A DNA stretch of 64,000 nucleotides. Origin: Corynebacterium ulceribovis DSM 45146. Its GTDB lineage: Bacteria > Actinomycetota > Actinomycetes > Mycobacteriales > Mycobacteriaceae. A program made the translations under genes and the position numbers. The notes below the pieces were generated by a model. That model made no database searches. It saw only the letters and a list, made by a program, of their open reading frames with translations, and was not told the DNA's origin. The stretch spans positions 31,157-95,156 of the forward strand of contig NZ_AQUY01000001.1 of NCBI RefSeq assembly GCF_000372445.1, read 5' to 3'. This document shows, piece by piece, positions 56,634 to 64,000 of this stretch (position 1 is its first letter; the number at the start of each line of letters is the position of its first letter).

Positions 56634-57377
56634 ATGACTGTTAAAACAAACCGTGATGCAATCGCTCACGGCAAGATTACTGAAGCGCCGCTGCGTGAGC
56701 GGCCAAAGTTTCCTTCGTGGGCGCTGAAGCTCGCGATGGCCGTAACCGGCCTGATTTTTGCGCTTTTCGTCATTGTCCACATGGTGGGCAACTTGAAGGT
56801 GTACATGGGTGCAGAGCACTTCAATGCGTACGCCGAATTCCTGCGGACCGTGGGTGAACCACTGCTGCCACGCGAAGGCATGCTGTGGATTTTCCGTATC
56901 ACCCTGCTGGCTTCCCTGATTATCCACGTTTATGGCGCACTGGCGCTGACCGGCCGTTCGAGCCAGTCCCGTGGTAAGTTCCGCCGCACCAACCTGGTTA
57001 GTGGCTGGAACACCTTTACCACTCGGTCGATGCTGATCACCGGCGTTATCCTGCTGCTGTTCATTATCTTCCACCTGCTGGACCTGACCATTGGTGTTGA
57101 ACCGGCTGCATCTGCTGTGTTTGAGCACGGCGAAGCATACGCAAACCTGATTTCTTCCTTCGATCGCCTGTGGGTTGCAATCGTCTACATCCTGGCGAAC
57201 CTGGCGCTGCTGCTGCACCTGTCGCACGGCATCTGGCTGGCAACCTCTGACTTCGGCATCACCGGCAAGCGCTGGCGCCAGGTCATGCTGTTCCTGGCCG
57301 GCCTGGTCCCAGTCCTGGTTGTTGCAGGCAACATCTCGATCCCACTTGCCGTCCAATTCGGTTGGCTCAGCCTTTAA
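56634..57377 (+). CDS. sdhC: Succinate dehydrogenase cytochrome b subunit
   Basis: The 247-aa diheme membrane anchor of succinate:menaquinone oxidoreductase, Bacillus/Wolinella type, with five membrane segments. His residues in HMVGNLKVYMG, IIHVYGALAL, FHLLDLTIGV and LHLSHGIWLA are the expected heme ligands. No separate sdhD is needed in this type. The ATG at 56634 opens the sdhCAB operon; about 210 bases upstream contain its promoter. Matches cg0445. Confidence 0.94.
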   Translation: MTVKTNRDAIAHGKITEAPLRERPKFPSWALKLAMAVTGLIFALFVIVHMVGNLKVYMGAEHFNAYAEFLRTVGEPLLPREGMLWIFRITLLASLIIHVYGALALTGRSSQSRGKFRRTNLVSGWNTFTTRSMLITGVILLLFIIFHLLDLTIGVEPAASAVFEHGEAYANLISSFDRLWVAIVYILANLALLLHLSHGIWLATSDFGITGKRWRQVMLFLAGLVPVLVVAGNISIPLAVQFGWLSL

Positions 57378-57397
57378 GGTCGAAAGGGAATACTTAA

Positions 57398-59410
57398 ATG
57401 ACTACTGAGAACTCCACCATGGAGCACCCAGCTTTCGTCCATCCAGCAAGTGTTGTTGCTGACGTGAAGCCAGGCACCGTTCTGAACGCTGACCTGCCAA
57501 ACGTCCCTTCCGCTGAAGCATGGACCTACCAGCGCGACCACTACAACTTGGTCTCCCCGCTGAACCGTAAGAAATTCCGCATTCTCGTCGTCGGTACCGG
57601 CCTGTCCGGTGCTGGTGCAGCCGCCGCCCTCGGCGAGCTCGGCTACGACGTGAAGGCCTTCACCTACCACGATGCTCCACGCCGTGCGCACTCCATTGCT
57701 GCGCAGGGTGGTGTGAACTCCGCTCGCGGTAAGAAGGTGGACAACGACGGCACTCTGCGTCTGGTTAAGGACACCGTTAAGGGTGGCGACTTCCGTTCCC
57801 GTGAACAGGACTGCTACCGCTTGGCGATTGAGTCGGTCCGCGTTATCGACCACATGAACGCTATTGGTGCGCCATTCGCTCGCGAATACGGCGGCACCCT
57901 GGCTACCCGTTCCTTCGGTGGTGTGCAGGTCTCCCGTACCTACTACACCCGTGGCCAAACAGGCCAGCAGCTGCAGCTGTCGGCAGCGTCCGCACTGCAG
58001 CGCCAGGTTGGTCTGGGCTCGGTGGAAATGTTCACCCGTAACGAGCTGGTCGACCTCATCGTCGCTGACGGCCGTTGCCAGGGTGCGGTTTTCCGCAACC
58101 TGATCACCGGTGAGCTGACCGCCCACACCGCGCACGCTGTCATTCTGGCGACCGGTGGTTACGGCAACGTGTACCACATGTCCACCTTGGCGGTGAACTC
58201 GAACGCGTCGGCCATTATGCGTGCGTACGAGCGTGGTGCTTACCTGGCATCGCCTTCCTTCGTTCAGTTCCACCCAACTGGTCTGCCGGTGAACTCGACC
58301 TGGCAGTCGAAGACGATTCTGATGTCGGAGTCGCTGCGTAACGACGGTCGTATTTGGTCTCCTAAGAAGGAAAAGGACGACCGCGACCCGAACACCATCC
58401 CTGAGGACGAGCGCGACTACTTCCTGGAACGCCGTTACCCAGCATTCGGTAACTTGGTGCCACGTGACATTGCGTCCCGTGCGAACTCCCAGCAGATTAA
58501 CGCTGGCTTGGGCGTTGGTCCGATGCACAACTCGGTGTACCTGGACTTCCGCGACGCCATCAACGAACTGGGCAAGGACACCGTCCAGGAGCGTTACTCG
58601 AACCTCTTCCAGATGTACGAAGAGGCCATTGGTGAGGACCCATACACCACGCCAATGCGTATCGCCCCTACTTGCCACTTCACCATGGGTGGCCTGTGGT
58701 CGGACTTCAACGAGATGACCTCCATCCCAGGTCTGTTCGTCGCCGGCGAAGCTTCTTGGACCTACCACGGCGCAAACCGTCTGGGTGCAAACTCGCTGCT
58801 GTCCGCATCGGTTGACGGTTGGTTCACCCTGCCGTTCTCTGTGCCGAACTACCTTGGCCCACTGCTGGGCACTGAGCGCCTGCCAGAAGATGCGCCAGAG
58901 GCTCTTGAAGCTATCGACCGCATCCGCACCCGCCTGCAGCACCTGATGAGCATCAACGGTGAGCACGGCGCTGAGTACTTCCACCGCCAGCTCGGTGAAG
59001 TGCTGTACAAGTACTGCGGCGTTGCTCGTGACGCTGAAGGCCTGGCAAAGGGTATTGAAGAAATCCGCGCTATTCGCGAGGACTTCTGGAAGAACGTCCG
59101 CGTCACCGGTGGCTTGGACGAACTGAACACCCAGCTTGAGTACACCAACCGCGTTGCGGACTACCTGGACCTCGGCGAGCTCATGTGCGTGGACGCACTG
59201 GACCGCGACGAGTCCTGTGGTGCGCACTACCGCGACGAACACCTTTCCGAAGACGGCGAAGCAAAACGTAATGACGAAGAATGGTGCTTCGTCTCCGCAT
59301 GGGAGCCAGCTGACAAGTCCCAGGCTTGGGAACGTAAGCCAGGCTTCATTCGCCACGCTGAACCGCTCTTCTTCGAAGCAGTGCCTCTGCAGACAAGGAA
59401 CTACAAGTAA
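57398..59410 (+). CDS. sdhA: Succinate dehydrogenase flavoprotein subunit
   Basis: The 670-aa FAD subunit that oxidises succinate. GTGLSGAGAAAALGELGY binds FAD, the covalent FAD His is in AHSIAAQGGVNSARG, and the active site includes FVQFHPTGLP and a later Arg/His set (THFTMGGLW-like CHFTMGGLW). The order follows sdhC by 20 bases, and the stop overlaps the sdhB start by one base (TAATG). Matches cg0446. Confidence 0.96.
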   Translation: MTTENSTMEHPAFVHPASVVADVKPGTVLNADLPNVPSAEAWTYQRDHYNLVSPLNRKKFRILVVGTGLSGAGAAAALGELGYDVKAFTYHDAPRRAHSIAAQGGVNSARGKKVDNDGTLRLVKDTVKGGDFRSREQDCYRLAIESVRVIDHMNAIGAPFAREYGGTLATRSFGGVQVSRTYYTRGQTGQQLQLSAASALQRQVGLGSVEMFTRNELVDLIVADGRCQGAVFRNLITGELTAHTAHAVILATGGYGNVYHMSTLAVNSNASAIMRAYERGAYLASPSFVQFHPTGLPVNSTWQSKTILMSESLRNDGRIWSPKKEKDDRDPNTIPEDERDYFLERRYPAFGNLVPRDIASRANSQQINAGLGVGPMHNSVYLDFRDAINELGKDTVQERYSNLFQMYEEAIGEDPYTTPMRIAPTCHFTMGGLWSDFNEMTSIPGLFVAGEASWTYHGANRLGANSLLSASVDGWFTLPFSVPNYLGPLLGTERLPEDAPEALEAIDRIRTRLQHLMSINGEHGAEYFHRQLGEVLYKYCGVARDAEGLAKGIEEIRAIREDFWKNVRVTGGLDELNTQLEYTNRVADYLDLGELMCVDALDRDESCGAHYRDEHLSEDGEAKRNDEEWCFVSAWEPADKSQAWERKPGFIRHAEPLFFEAVPLQTRNYK

Positions 59411-60159
59411 TGAAACTGCATTTGGAAATCTGGCGTCAGTCTGGCCCAGAAACTGAAGGTCACTTCGAATCTGTCGACATCGACGACGCTGTGCCACAGA
59501 TGTCCATCCTGGAACTGCTGGACTACATCAACGCCAACCGCGTTGAAGAAGGCCTGGAGCCGTTCTACTTCGAGTCGGACTGCCGCGAAGGTATTTGTGG
59601 TACCTGTGGCATCTTGGTTAACGGCCGTCCACACGGTCCGGACAAGAACAAGCCTGCTTGCCAGCAGCGTTTGGTGTCCTTCAAGGATGGCGACCGGCTC
59701 AAGCTGGAGCCGTTCCGCTCTGCTGCGTACCCAGTTGTGCGCGACATGATTGTGGACCGTTCTGCTCTGGACCGGGTCATGCAGAAGGGTGGCTACGTTT
59801 CGGTTATGGCCGGTACCGCCCCAGACGCTGACACCCTGCACGTGAACCACGAGACCGCTGAGAAGGCTCTGGACTTCGCAGCGTGCATCGGTTGTGGCGC
59901 GTGTGTGGCTGCTTGCCCTAACGGCGCAGCGCACCTGTTCACCGGCGCGAAGCTGACTCACCTCTCCTTGCTGCCTATGGGCAAGGAAGAGCGTGGCCGT
60001 CGTGCCCGCAACATGGTTGACGAGATGGAGACCAACTTCGGTCACTGCTCGCTGTATGGTGAATGTGCAGACGTTTGCCCAGCTGGTATTCCATTGACTG
60101 CTGTTGCGGCAATCACCAAGGAACGTGCCCGCGCTGCTTTCCGCGGCAAGGACGACTAA
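59410..60159 (+). CDS. sdhB: Succinate dehydrogenase iron-sulfur subunit
   Basis: The 249-aa subunit that passes electrons from FAD to the quinone. The [2Fe-2S] ligands are CREGICGTC and a later Cys (KPAC), the [4Fe-4S] site is CIGCGACVAACP, and the [3Fe-4S] site includes CSLYGECADVCP. The ATG overlaps the sdhA stop. The following small membrane protein gene starts ten bases later and is part of the same transcript. Confidence 0.96.
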   Translation: MKLHLEIWRQSGPETEGHFESVDIDDAVPQMSILELLDYINANRVEEGLEPFYFESDCREGICGTCGILVNGRPHGPDKNKPACQQRLVSFKDGDRLKLEPFRSAAYPVVRDMIVDRSALDRVMQKGGYVSVMAGTAPDADTLHVNHETAEKALDFAACIGCGACVAACPNGAAHLFTGAKLTHLSLLPMGKEERGRRARNMVDEMETNFGHCSLYGECADVCPAGIPLTAVAAITKERARAAFRGKDD

Positions 60160-60168
60160 GGAAACACC

Positions 60169-60495
60169 ATGTCTACTGAAGTTAAGCAACACCCGAAGCC
60201 TGAATACATCGAGGGTTACATCCCACAGAGCCTCGATGCTCCTCACTCTTCGCTGCAGACCGCGAGCCTGTGGGTAGGTATGTTCCTGGTGCTGGTTGGC
60301 ATTGCTGCTTCCGGCATTGGCATCTTCGGTTTCGCATCGGGCCGACTCGGCTCCCAGGAAAACGGGATGTCCTACCTCATTGTTGGCGCTGCACTGGCAG
60401 TGACCCTGTGGGTTATCGGTTACGTTCTGGTCGTTTTCGGCCGCCGTGGCGTGAAGAAGTACCGCAAGGAAAACCCAATGGCTGAAATGCACTAG
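60169..60495 (+). CDS. Small membrane protein at the end of the sdh operon
   Basis: A 108-aa protein with a hydrophilic N-terminal part (YIEGYIPQSLDAPHSS), two membrane segments (about residues 37-57 and 66-88) and a basic C-terminal tail. The same small gene follows sdhB in other corynebacteria (cg0448). It has no heme or quinone motif. It could help assembly or stability of the complex, but no function is established. A UUCG-loop terminator follows. Confidence 0.85.
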   Translation: MSTEVKQHPKPEYIEGYIPQSLDAPHSSLQTASLWVGMFLVLVGIAASGIGIFGFASGRLGSQENGMSYLIVGAALAVTLWVIGYVLVVFGRRGVKKYRKENPMAEMH

Positions 60496-60797
60496 GGCTA
60501 CTGTGCGCTAGTTGTTTGTCCGCCGAGTCATCGGCACACCTCCAGGGAACCTGGTTGCTTTCGAGCAGCCAGGTTTCTTTGTTTTTAAGGACATAGGGCT
60601 TTGTGACGTTATGGGGCATTCCTGATGCGCTCCGCGAGGCCCTCAACCTCTACCTCACGGTGCTTCACTCTTTCGACACCTTATAGCCTCCAATAGTTGG
60701 GGAACATGTGTTCTATTTGTGACATGAATAGTCTGATGCGCCTGCTAATATCGAACATGTAAGCGATAGTGGGGATTGTGGCTAGAGGAGGTGAAGC
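60496..60797. other. Gene-free stretch between the sdh operon and the HNH gene
   Basis: About 302 bases. The first 90 contain the sdh terminator. Near the end TAATAT (60747-60752) is a fair -10 box for the HNH gene, and TAGAGGAGGTGA (60782-60793) is its ribosome site. Nothing else stands out. Confidence 0.5.
60548..60580 (+). terminator. Terminator of the sdh operon
   Basis: AACCTGGTTGCT pairs with AGCAGCCAGGTT (one G-U) around a TTCG loop and is followed by a T-rich tail. Confidence 0.9.
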
Positions 60798-62501
60798 ATG
60801 TCGAAGGTCTATCTGAACGGAACTCGGTTGAAGGGGAGCAGTATCAGCTTTCCGAGTTGCCCCGACGCCGTTGACCAGTCTTCATGCTATGCCCACCTCG
60901 CCGCACTGAAGCATTATCTTGAAGCGTTCGTGGATGCCATTGCCAATGGCGATGGCGAAGAAGGAATGAACTTTTGGGACTTAATGGAAGTCGCACAAGA
61001 GTTTGAAGATGTCATGCGATTGCGCAACATTGTGGACCTTCACTTGGTGCACACACTACTTACGCCAGCTGGAGTTGCCGATTCTGGTACTCGCAGTACG
61101 GCGAAGTTTTTAGTGGACCGGTTAGGAATCAGCTACCGCGATGCGAAAGAACGGGTGAAGGCCGCCGAGCTTGATGGAGACATCGAACCGGACAATACGC
61201 ATGCCTCCCTGAGCCCTGACGGTCAAGCGAATGCGCCAGAGCAGGAATCATTGACGGCTGAAGAGCAAGCTGCCGAGCAGGAGTTTTCAGCGCAGCTACA
61301 GCGTCAGCGTGCAGAAAACGCAGTCGCCGCTAGGGCAGCTACTGCCCGTGGGGAGTTGGATATATATGCCCGCGCGGTTATCCGTGATCAGTTGCGTAAC
61401 TTGATGCCGAACGGTCCGATGACCGGTGAGGACATTAAGGAAAAGGTCTACGCCGACATCGGCGACCTGACGCACTCAGAAGTGAAGGCGAGGGTCAGGG
61501 AGCTGGTCGACGAGTCCAACGACGCTATTCGAACTCCCGAAGATATCTTTGCTGACCAAAGACGCCGCAACCTTTTTATTAGTGCGCCAGACCAAGATGG
61601 ATGCAGCACTATCCGAGGAACCCTAGATGCTGCATCCTCCGTAATGCTTGCCAAGCTGATGGGTGCCTACGCAAAAAGCGGTTATGGCACTCCGGTGGAA
61701 GCAGCCGACGACAAGCGCACTTTTGGGCAGCTAAGCGCAGACGCGCTCACCAAGATTCTGAAGGACGCACTAGCCGCGTTCAATGGGAATAACGGTAACC
61801 GTGGTGGTTTGGCAAGCATTGTTGCGGTCGCTGACGCTGCTGACTTCACACCGACCGCAGACGGGTCTAATCCATGGTGGAGCAGGAAGTTCAACACCAA
61901 CGTCGGCATTCCACTTAATGGTCCGCAGCTACTGCGGCTAGGCGTCAGTCAAAATATGCTTCTTAGCCTGATTGACACTACCGAGGGTGTTGCGCCTATT
62001 GATTTGCAGCTCTTCAGTGCGCAGCGCCTAGCTGACTTCCACCAGCGGGTTGCGTTGCAGATTCTGGATGGCGGCTGCCAACACCCCGGGTGTGACCAGC
62101 CGATGGATAAGTGCGATATCCACCATATTCTCCCGTTCCTCATGGACGGGCGTACCGATATTGAGAACCTAGTGCCGCTATGCCGAGTGCATCACAGTCA
62201 ACACGATGACACGAGGCGTGCGAAATATCGTCGGCACATGTCGCCGCGAACGGCGGATACAAACTTCGGGTCGGGCAGCATCTACGTCGACGGAGACGGC
62301 CGCGCCCACCCGCCGGAATTCAATACAGGGCCGACCGTGCGGCAAGCGCCAGGATATGTGCCACCGCCTGGGGCGATGAAAGCACCCAAGCCGGGAGAAA
62401 AGACTAAAGGGTTTTCGTTCCGGAGAACTCAACCTAAAACGCCGGGCAAAAGCTCTGGAAAACGCCCAGAAGAAGGTCCAGGGAAGGGTACGGCGGGCTG
62501 A
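60798..62501 (+). CDS. DUF222 / HNH endonuclease domain protein (13E12 type)
   Basis: A 567-aa protein of the actinobacterial DUF222-HNH group. A long helical and acidic N-terminal part of about 350 residues is followed by an HNH nuclease site: CQHPGCDQPMDKCDIHHI and ENLVPLCRVHHSQHDD, with the zinc Cys set and catalytic His. The basic, Pro-rich tail lacks structure. Such genes occur in several copies per genome (REP13E12 in mycobacteria) and may be mobile or defence-linked; function is not known. No inverted repeats flank it. A strong AGGAGGTGA precedes the ATG. Confidence 0.87.
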   Translation: MSKVYLNGTRLKGSSISFPSCPDAVDQSSCYAHLAALKHYLEAFVDAIANGDGEEGMNFWDLMEVAQEFEDVMRLRNIVDLHLVHTLLTPAGVADSGTRSTAKFLVDRLGISYRDAKERVKAAELDGDIEPDNTHASLSPDGQANAPEQESLTAEEQAAEQEFSAQLQRQRAENAVAARAATARGELDIYARAVIRDQLRNLMPNGPMTGEDIKEKVYADIGDLTHSEVKARVRELVDESNDAIRTPEDIFADQRRRNLFISAPDQDGCSTIRGTLDAASSVMLAKLMGAYAKSGYGTPVEAADDKRTFGQLSADALTKILKDALAAFNGNNGNRGGLASIVAVADAADFTPTADGSNPWWSRKFNTNVGIPLNGPQLLRLGVSQNMLLSLIDTTEGVAPIDLQLFSAQRLADFHQRVALQILDGGCQHPGCDQPMDKCDIHHILPFLMDGRTDIENLVPLCRVHHSQHDDTRRAKYRRHMSPRTADTNFGSGSIYVDGDGRAHPPEFNTGPTVRQAPGYVPPPGAMKAPKPGEKTKGFSFRRTQPKTPGKSSGKRPEEGPGKGTAG

Positions 62502-62619
62502 TAGCTCGCGATATGCGTGGACAATGCAGGTAGCCAAACGGGTTACCTGCTACTGGTGATCCACAAGAAGGTGCAAGACAATTCGGTTAACGAAAAGCTC
62601 GGCAAACACAAAAGCTTTG

Positions 62620-62826
62620 CTAATGCAGGGACTCTTTAGCGCCGAAGAGTAAGTAGAAGACTGGACCAACAAAGAGCAACGTCAAAATAACGACGAACTC
62701 TCCGAGTGCTGCCCACGGGCTGCTGTGCTTGCGCAGCGTCAGAACGATAAGTGCGCTGATGAACGAAAGTGCAATAAGTACGAAGACTGCCGCGGTGATG
62801 GAGTCATATGGAGCAATTGCCTGCAC
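62620..62826 (-). CDS. Small two-helix membrane protein (PLD-nuclease N-terminal-like)
   Basis: A 68-aa protein with two hydrophobic segments (AVFVLIALSFISALIVLTL and FVVILTLLFVGPVFYLLFG). The second segment ends in the GPVFYLLFGAKES pattern of the phospholipase-D-nuclease N-terminal domain, here alone. GTG 62826 follows AGAGGACGAGG. Function unknown; neighbours give no clue. Confidence 0.75.
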   Translation of the reverse strand: MQAIAPYDSITAAVFVLIALSFISALIVLTLRKHSSPWAALGEFVVILTLLFVGPVFYLLFGAKESLH

Positions 62827-62937
62827 GCCTCGTCCTCTTTCTGAACTGAATTATCAAAAATGCTCCAAGCATACCGATCACCTACAGCAGATATGCTGAC
62901 AATCCCTTTGGCTGACGTTTAGCGCAATAATGGAAGA

Positions 62938-64000
62938 ATGACCGTCAATTCTGCACCAACTTCGAGCACGTTCCGTGGCCCGTCGACCGAAACTGAGCTC
63001 CGCAAGCGGAAAGAGCTCCGCCGCGCAAAGTTCTTCGCTACCGGGCTATTGGTGCTGGCTACCCTGATCTATTTGGGTTGCCGTTTCTTGCAGGTCCGTG
63101 CGACTGGCCAAGGAGAACATCCTGCTGCCTGGATTGGTTATGTCCGCGCTGCGGCGGAGGCTGGCATGGTCGGTGCTTTGGCGGACTGGTTCGCGGTGAC
63201 TGCGCTGTTCCGGCACCCGTTGGGCATTCCGATTCCGCACACCGCGATTTTGCCGAAGAATAAGGACCGCGTTGGTACTGGGTTGGCGGAGTTCGTCGGC
63301 GAGAACTTCCTGAACCCAGAACTGATCGTGGAGAAGATTCGCGCTGCCAAAGTTGCGGAGAAGGGTGGTGCGTGGCTGACTACTCCGGGTAATGCTGAGC
63401 GAGTCTCCCACGAGGCTGGTCGGTTCACGGCAAATGCCCTTGCTGCCGTCAATAAGCAGGACGCGGAAGTGGTGATTAAGGCCGCGATTATTGACCGCGC
63501 TGCGGAACCGGAATGGGGCCCGCCGGCTGGTCGAATCCTGCAGCAGCTGATTGCGGAGGGCCGCACGGAGCCGATTATCCAAGAATTGTCGGAGTGGTTG
63601 TACCGCAAGTCGCAGGGGGCTGGTGGGCTGCTGGACCGGGTGATGGGGGAACGGGCACCGTCGTGGGCGCCGAAGTTTGCGAAGGAGTTTGTTGCTGAGC
63701 GTGCGCACCGGGAGCTCGTTGATTGGGCGTGGCATGTAAAGACGGACCCAAATCACGAGGCTCGACAGGCACTGCGGGCGTGGCTGGATAGGCTCGCGGA
63801 GGATCTGCAGTCGGACCCGAAGACCATTGAGCGGGTCGAGTCGCTGAAGGCTGATTTCTTGGGGTCGAAGGCGGCTCAGGACGCGCCGGGCATGATTTGG
63901 GATTCGGCGAGTGCCAGTTTGATTGAGCAGGCCCAGCAGCCGGATTCGATGCTGCGCACCAAGCTGACGGAAGCGGTGCGTAATTTCGGGCACCGCGTGC
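62938..64000 (+). CDS. DUF445 (YjiN-like) membrane protein, 3' end beyond the window
   Basis: The frame from ATG 62938 runs open to the last base, so the C-terminus is missing; 354 residues are visible. After a basic N-terminal stretch (ELRKRKELRRAK) come one membrane segment and AAEAGMVGALADWFAVTALF, the hallmark of DUF445, followed by RHPLGIPIPHTAILPKNKDRVG and a long helical part. The family has a cell-surface or stress link in some bacteria but no defined activity. An 11-mer copy lies inside, read as Val-Asn-Lys. Confidence 0.9.
   Translation, partial: MTVNSAPTSSTFRGPSTETELRKRKELRRAKFFATGLLVLATLIYLGCRFLQVRATGQGEHPAAWIGYVRAAAEAGMVGALADWFAVTALFRHPLGIPIPHTAILPKNKDRVGTGLAEFVGENFLNPELIVEKIRAAKVAEKGGAWLTTPGNAERVSHEAGRFTANALAAVNKQDAEVVIKAAIIDRAAEPEWGPPAGRILQQLIAEGRTEPIIQELSEWLYRKSQGAGGLLDRVMGERAPSWAPKFAKEFVAERAHRELVDWAWHVKTDPNHEARQALRAWLDRLAEDLQSDPKTIERVESLKADFLGSKAAQDAPGMIWDSASASLIEQAQQPDSMLRTKLTEAVRNFGHRV
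63447..63457 (+). repeat. CGTCAATAAGC dispersed 11-mer, copy 12
   Basis: Sense copy in the DUF445 gene. Confidence 0.85.

Noticed and set aside
57374..59497. 707-aa minus-strand ORF opposite sdhA
   Set aside because: Shadow of sdhA; low-complexity V/H/Q-rich translation and no motif.

Overview
The window comes from a mycolic-acid actinobacterium, most likely a Corynebacterium of moderate GC; the species cannot be fixed from the sequence. Evidence: a corynebacterial-type mycolyltransferase, a RamB/aceA/aceB glyoxylate cluster, a GlxR-type Crp regulator, a WhiB4-class WhcA protein, a three-gene sdhCAB operon, a 6C small RNA, and gene order that follows both the C. glutamicum ponA-whcA-glxR-nth-cspA-topA-cya region and the M. 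tuberculosis Rv3683-Rv3644c block.

Region by region. 1-13.8 kb: envelope and stress core genes (membrane protein fragment, phosphoesterase, YqeY, class A PBP, WhcA, DUF4177, RidA, metallo-beta-lactamase-fold protein, GlxR, endonuclease III, TlpA-like thioredoxin, CoA-type Nudix, MarP-like protease, hydrolase remnant, holin-like protein, Rv3662c-like protein, SerB-like phosphatase). 13.8-22.1 kb: 6C RNA, VanZ-like protein, Ssd, a compact Tad pilus locus (TadA, two TadB/C subunits, Flp-like pilin, two TadE/G-like pseudopilins), a 59-aa membrane peptide and a DUF1998 helicase. 22.1-29.8 kb: cspA, topA, adenylate cyclase, DNA polymerase III delta prime, DedA protein, tRNA-Thr. 29.8-45.4 kb: TauE exporter, PspC, TetR-controlled MMPL exporter, secreted SGNH-like protein, MFS carrier, epimerase, a glycan assembly block (DUF2304, two GT2, flippase), two peptidases and a mycolyltransferase. 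45.4-64 kb: a 40-aa peptide, lpd, ramB, aceA/aceB, a phosphorylase/phosphoglucomutase pair, sdhCAB, a DUF222-HNH protein, a small membrane protein and the start of a DUF445 gene.

The genes form a central-carbon set (lpd, aceA, aceB, sdhCAB, with RamB and GlxR as likely controllers) next to envelope-building and DNA-maintenance genes.

The strongest unexplained signal is an 11-mer, CGTCAATAAGC, present 12 times exactly (plus one single-mismatch copy) in 64 kb, on both strands, mostly inside unrelated core genes and in several reading frames. About 0.03 copies would be expected by chance with equal base use. It behaves like a genome-wide DNA-level signal (uptake, recombination or segregation sequence) and I know of no description of it. 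Other points of note are single-base frameshifts in glxR and in the mycolyltransferase signal peptide, and 13-15 bp tandem duplications across stop codons at convergent gene junctions.
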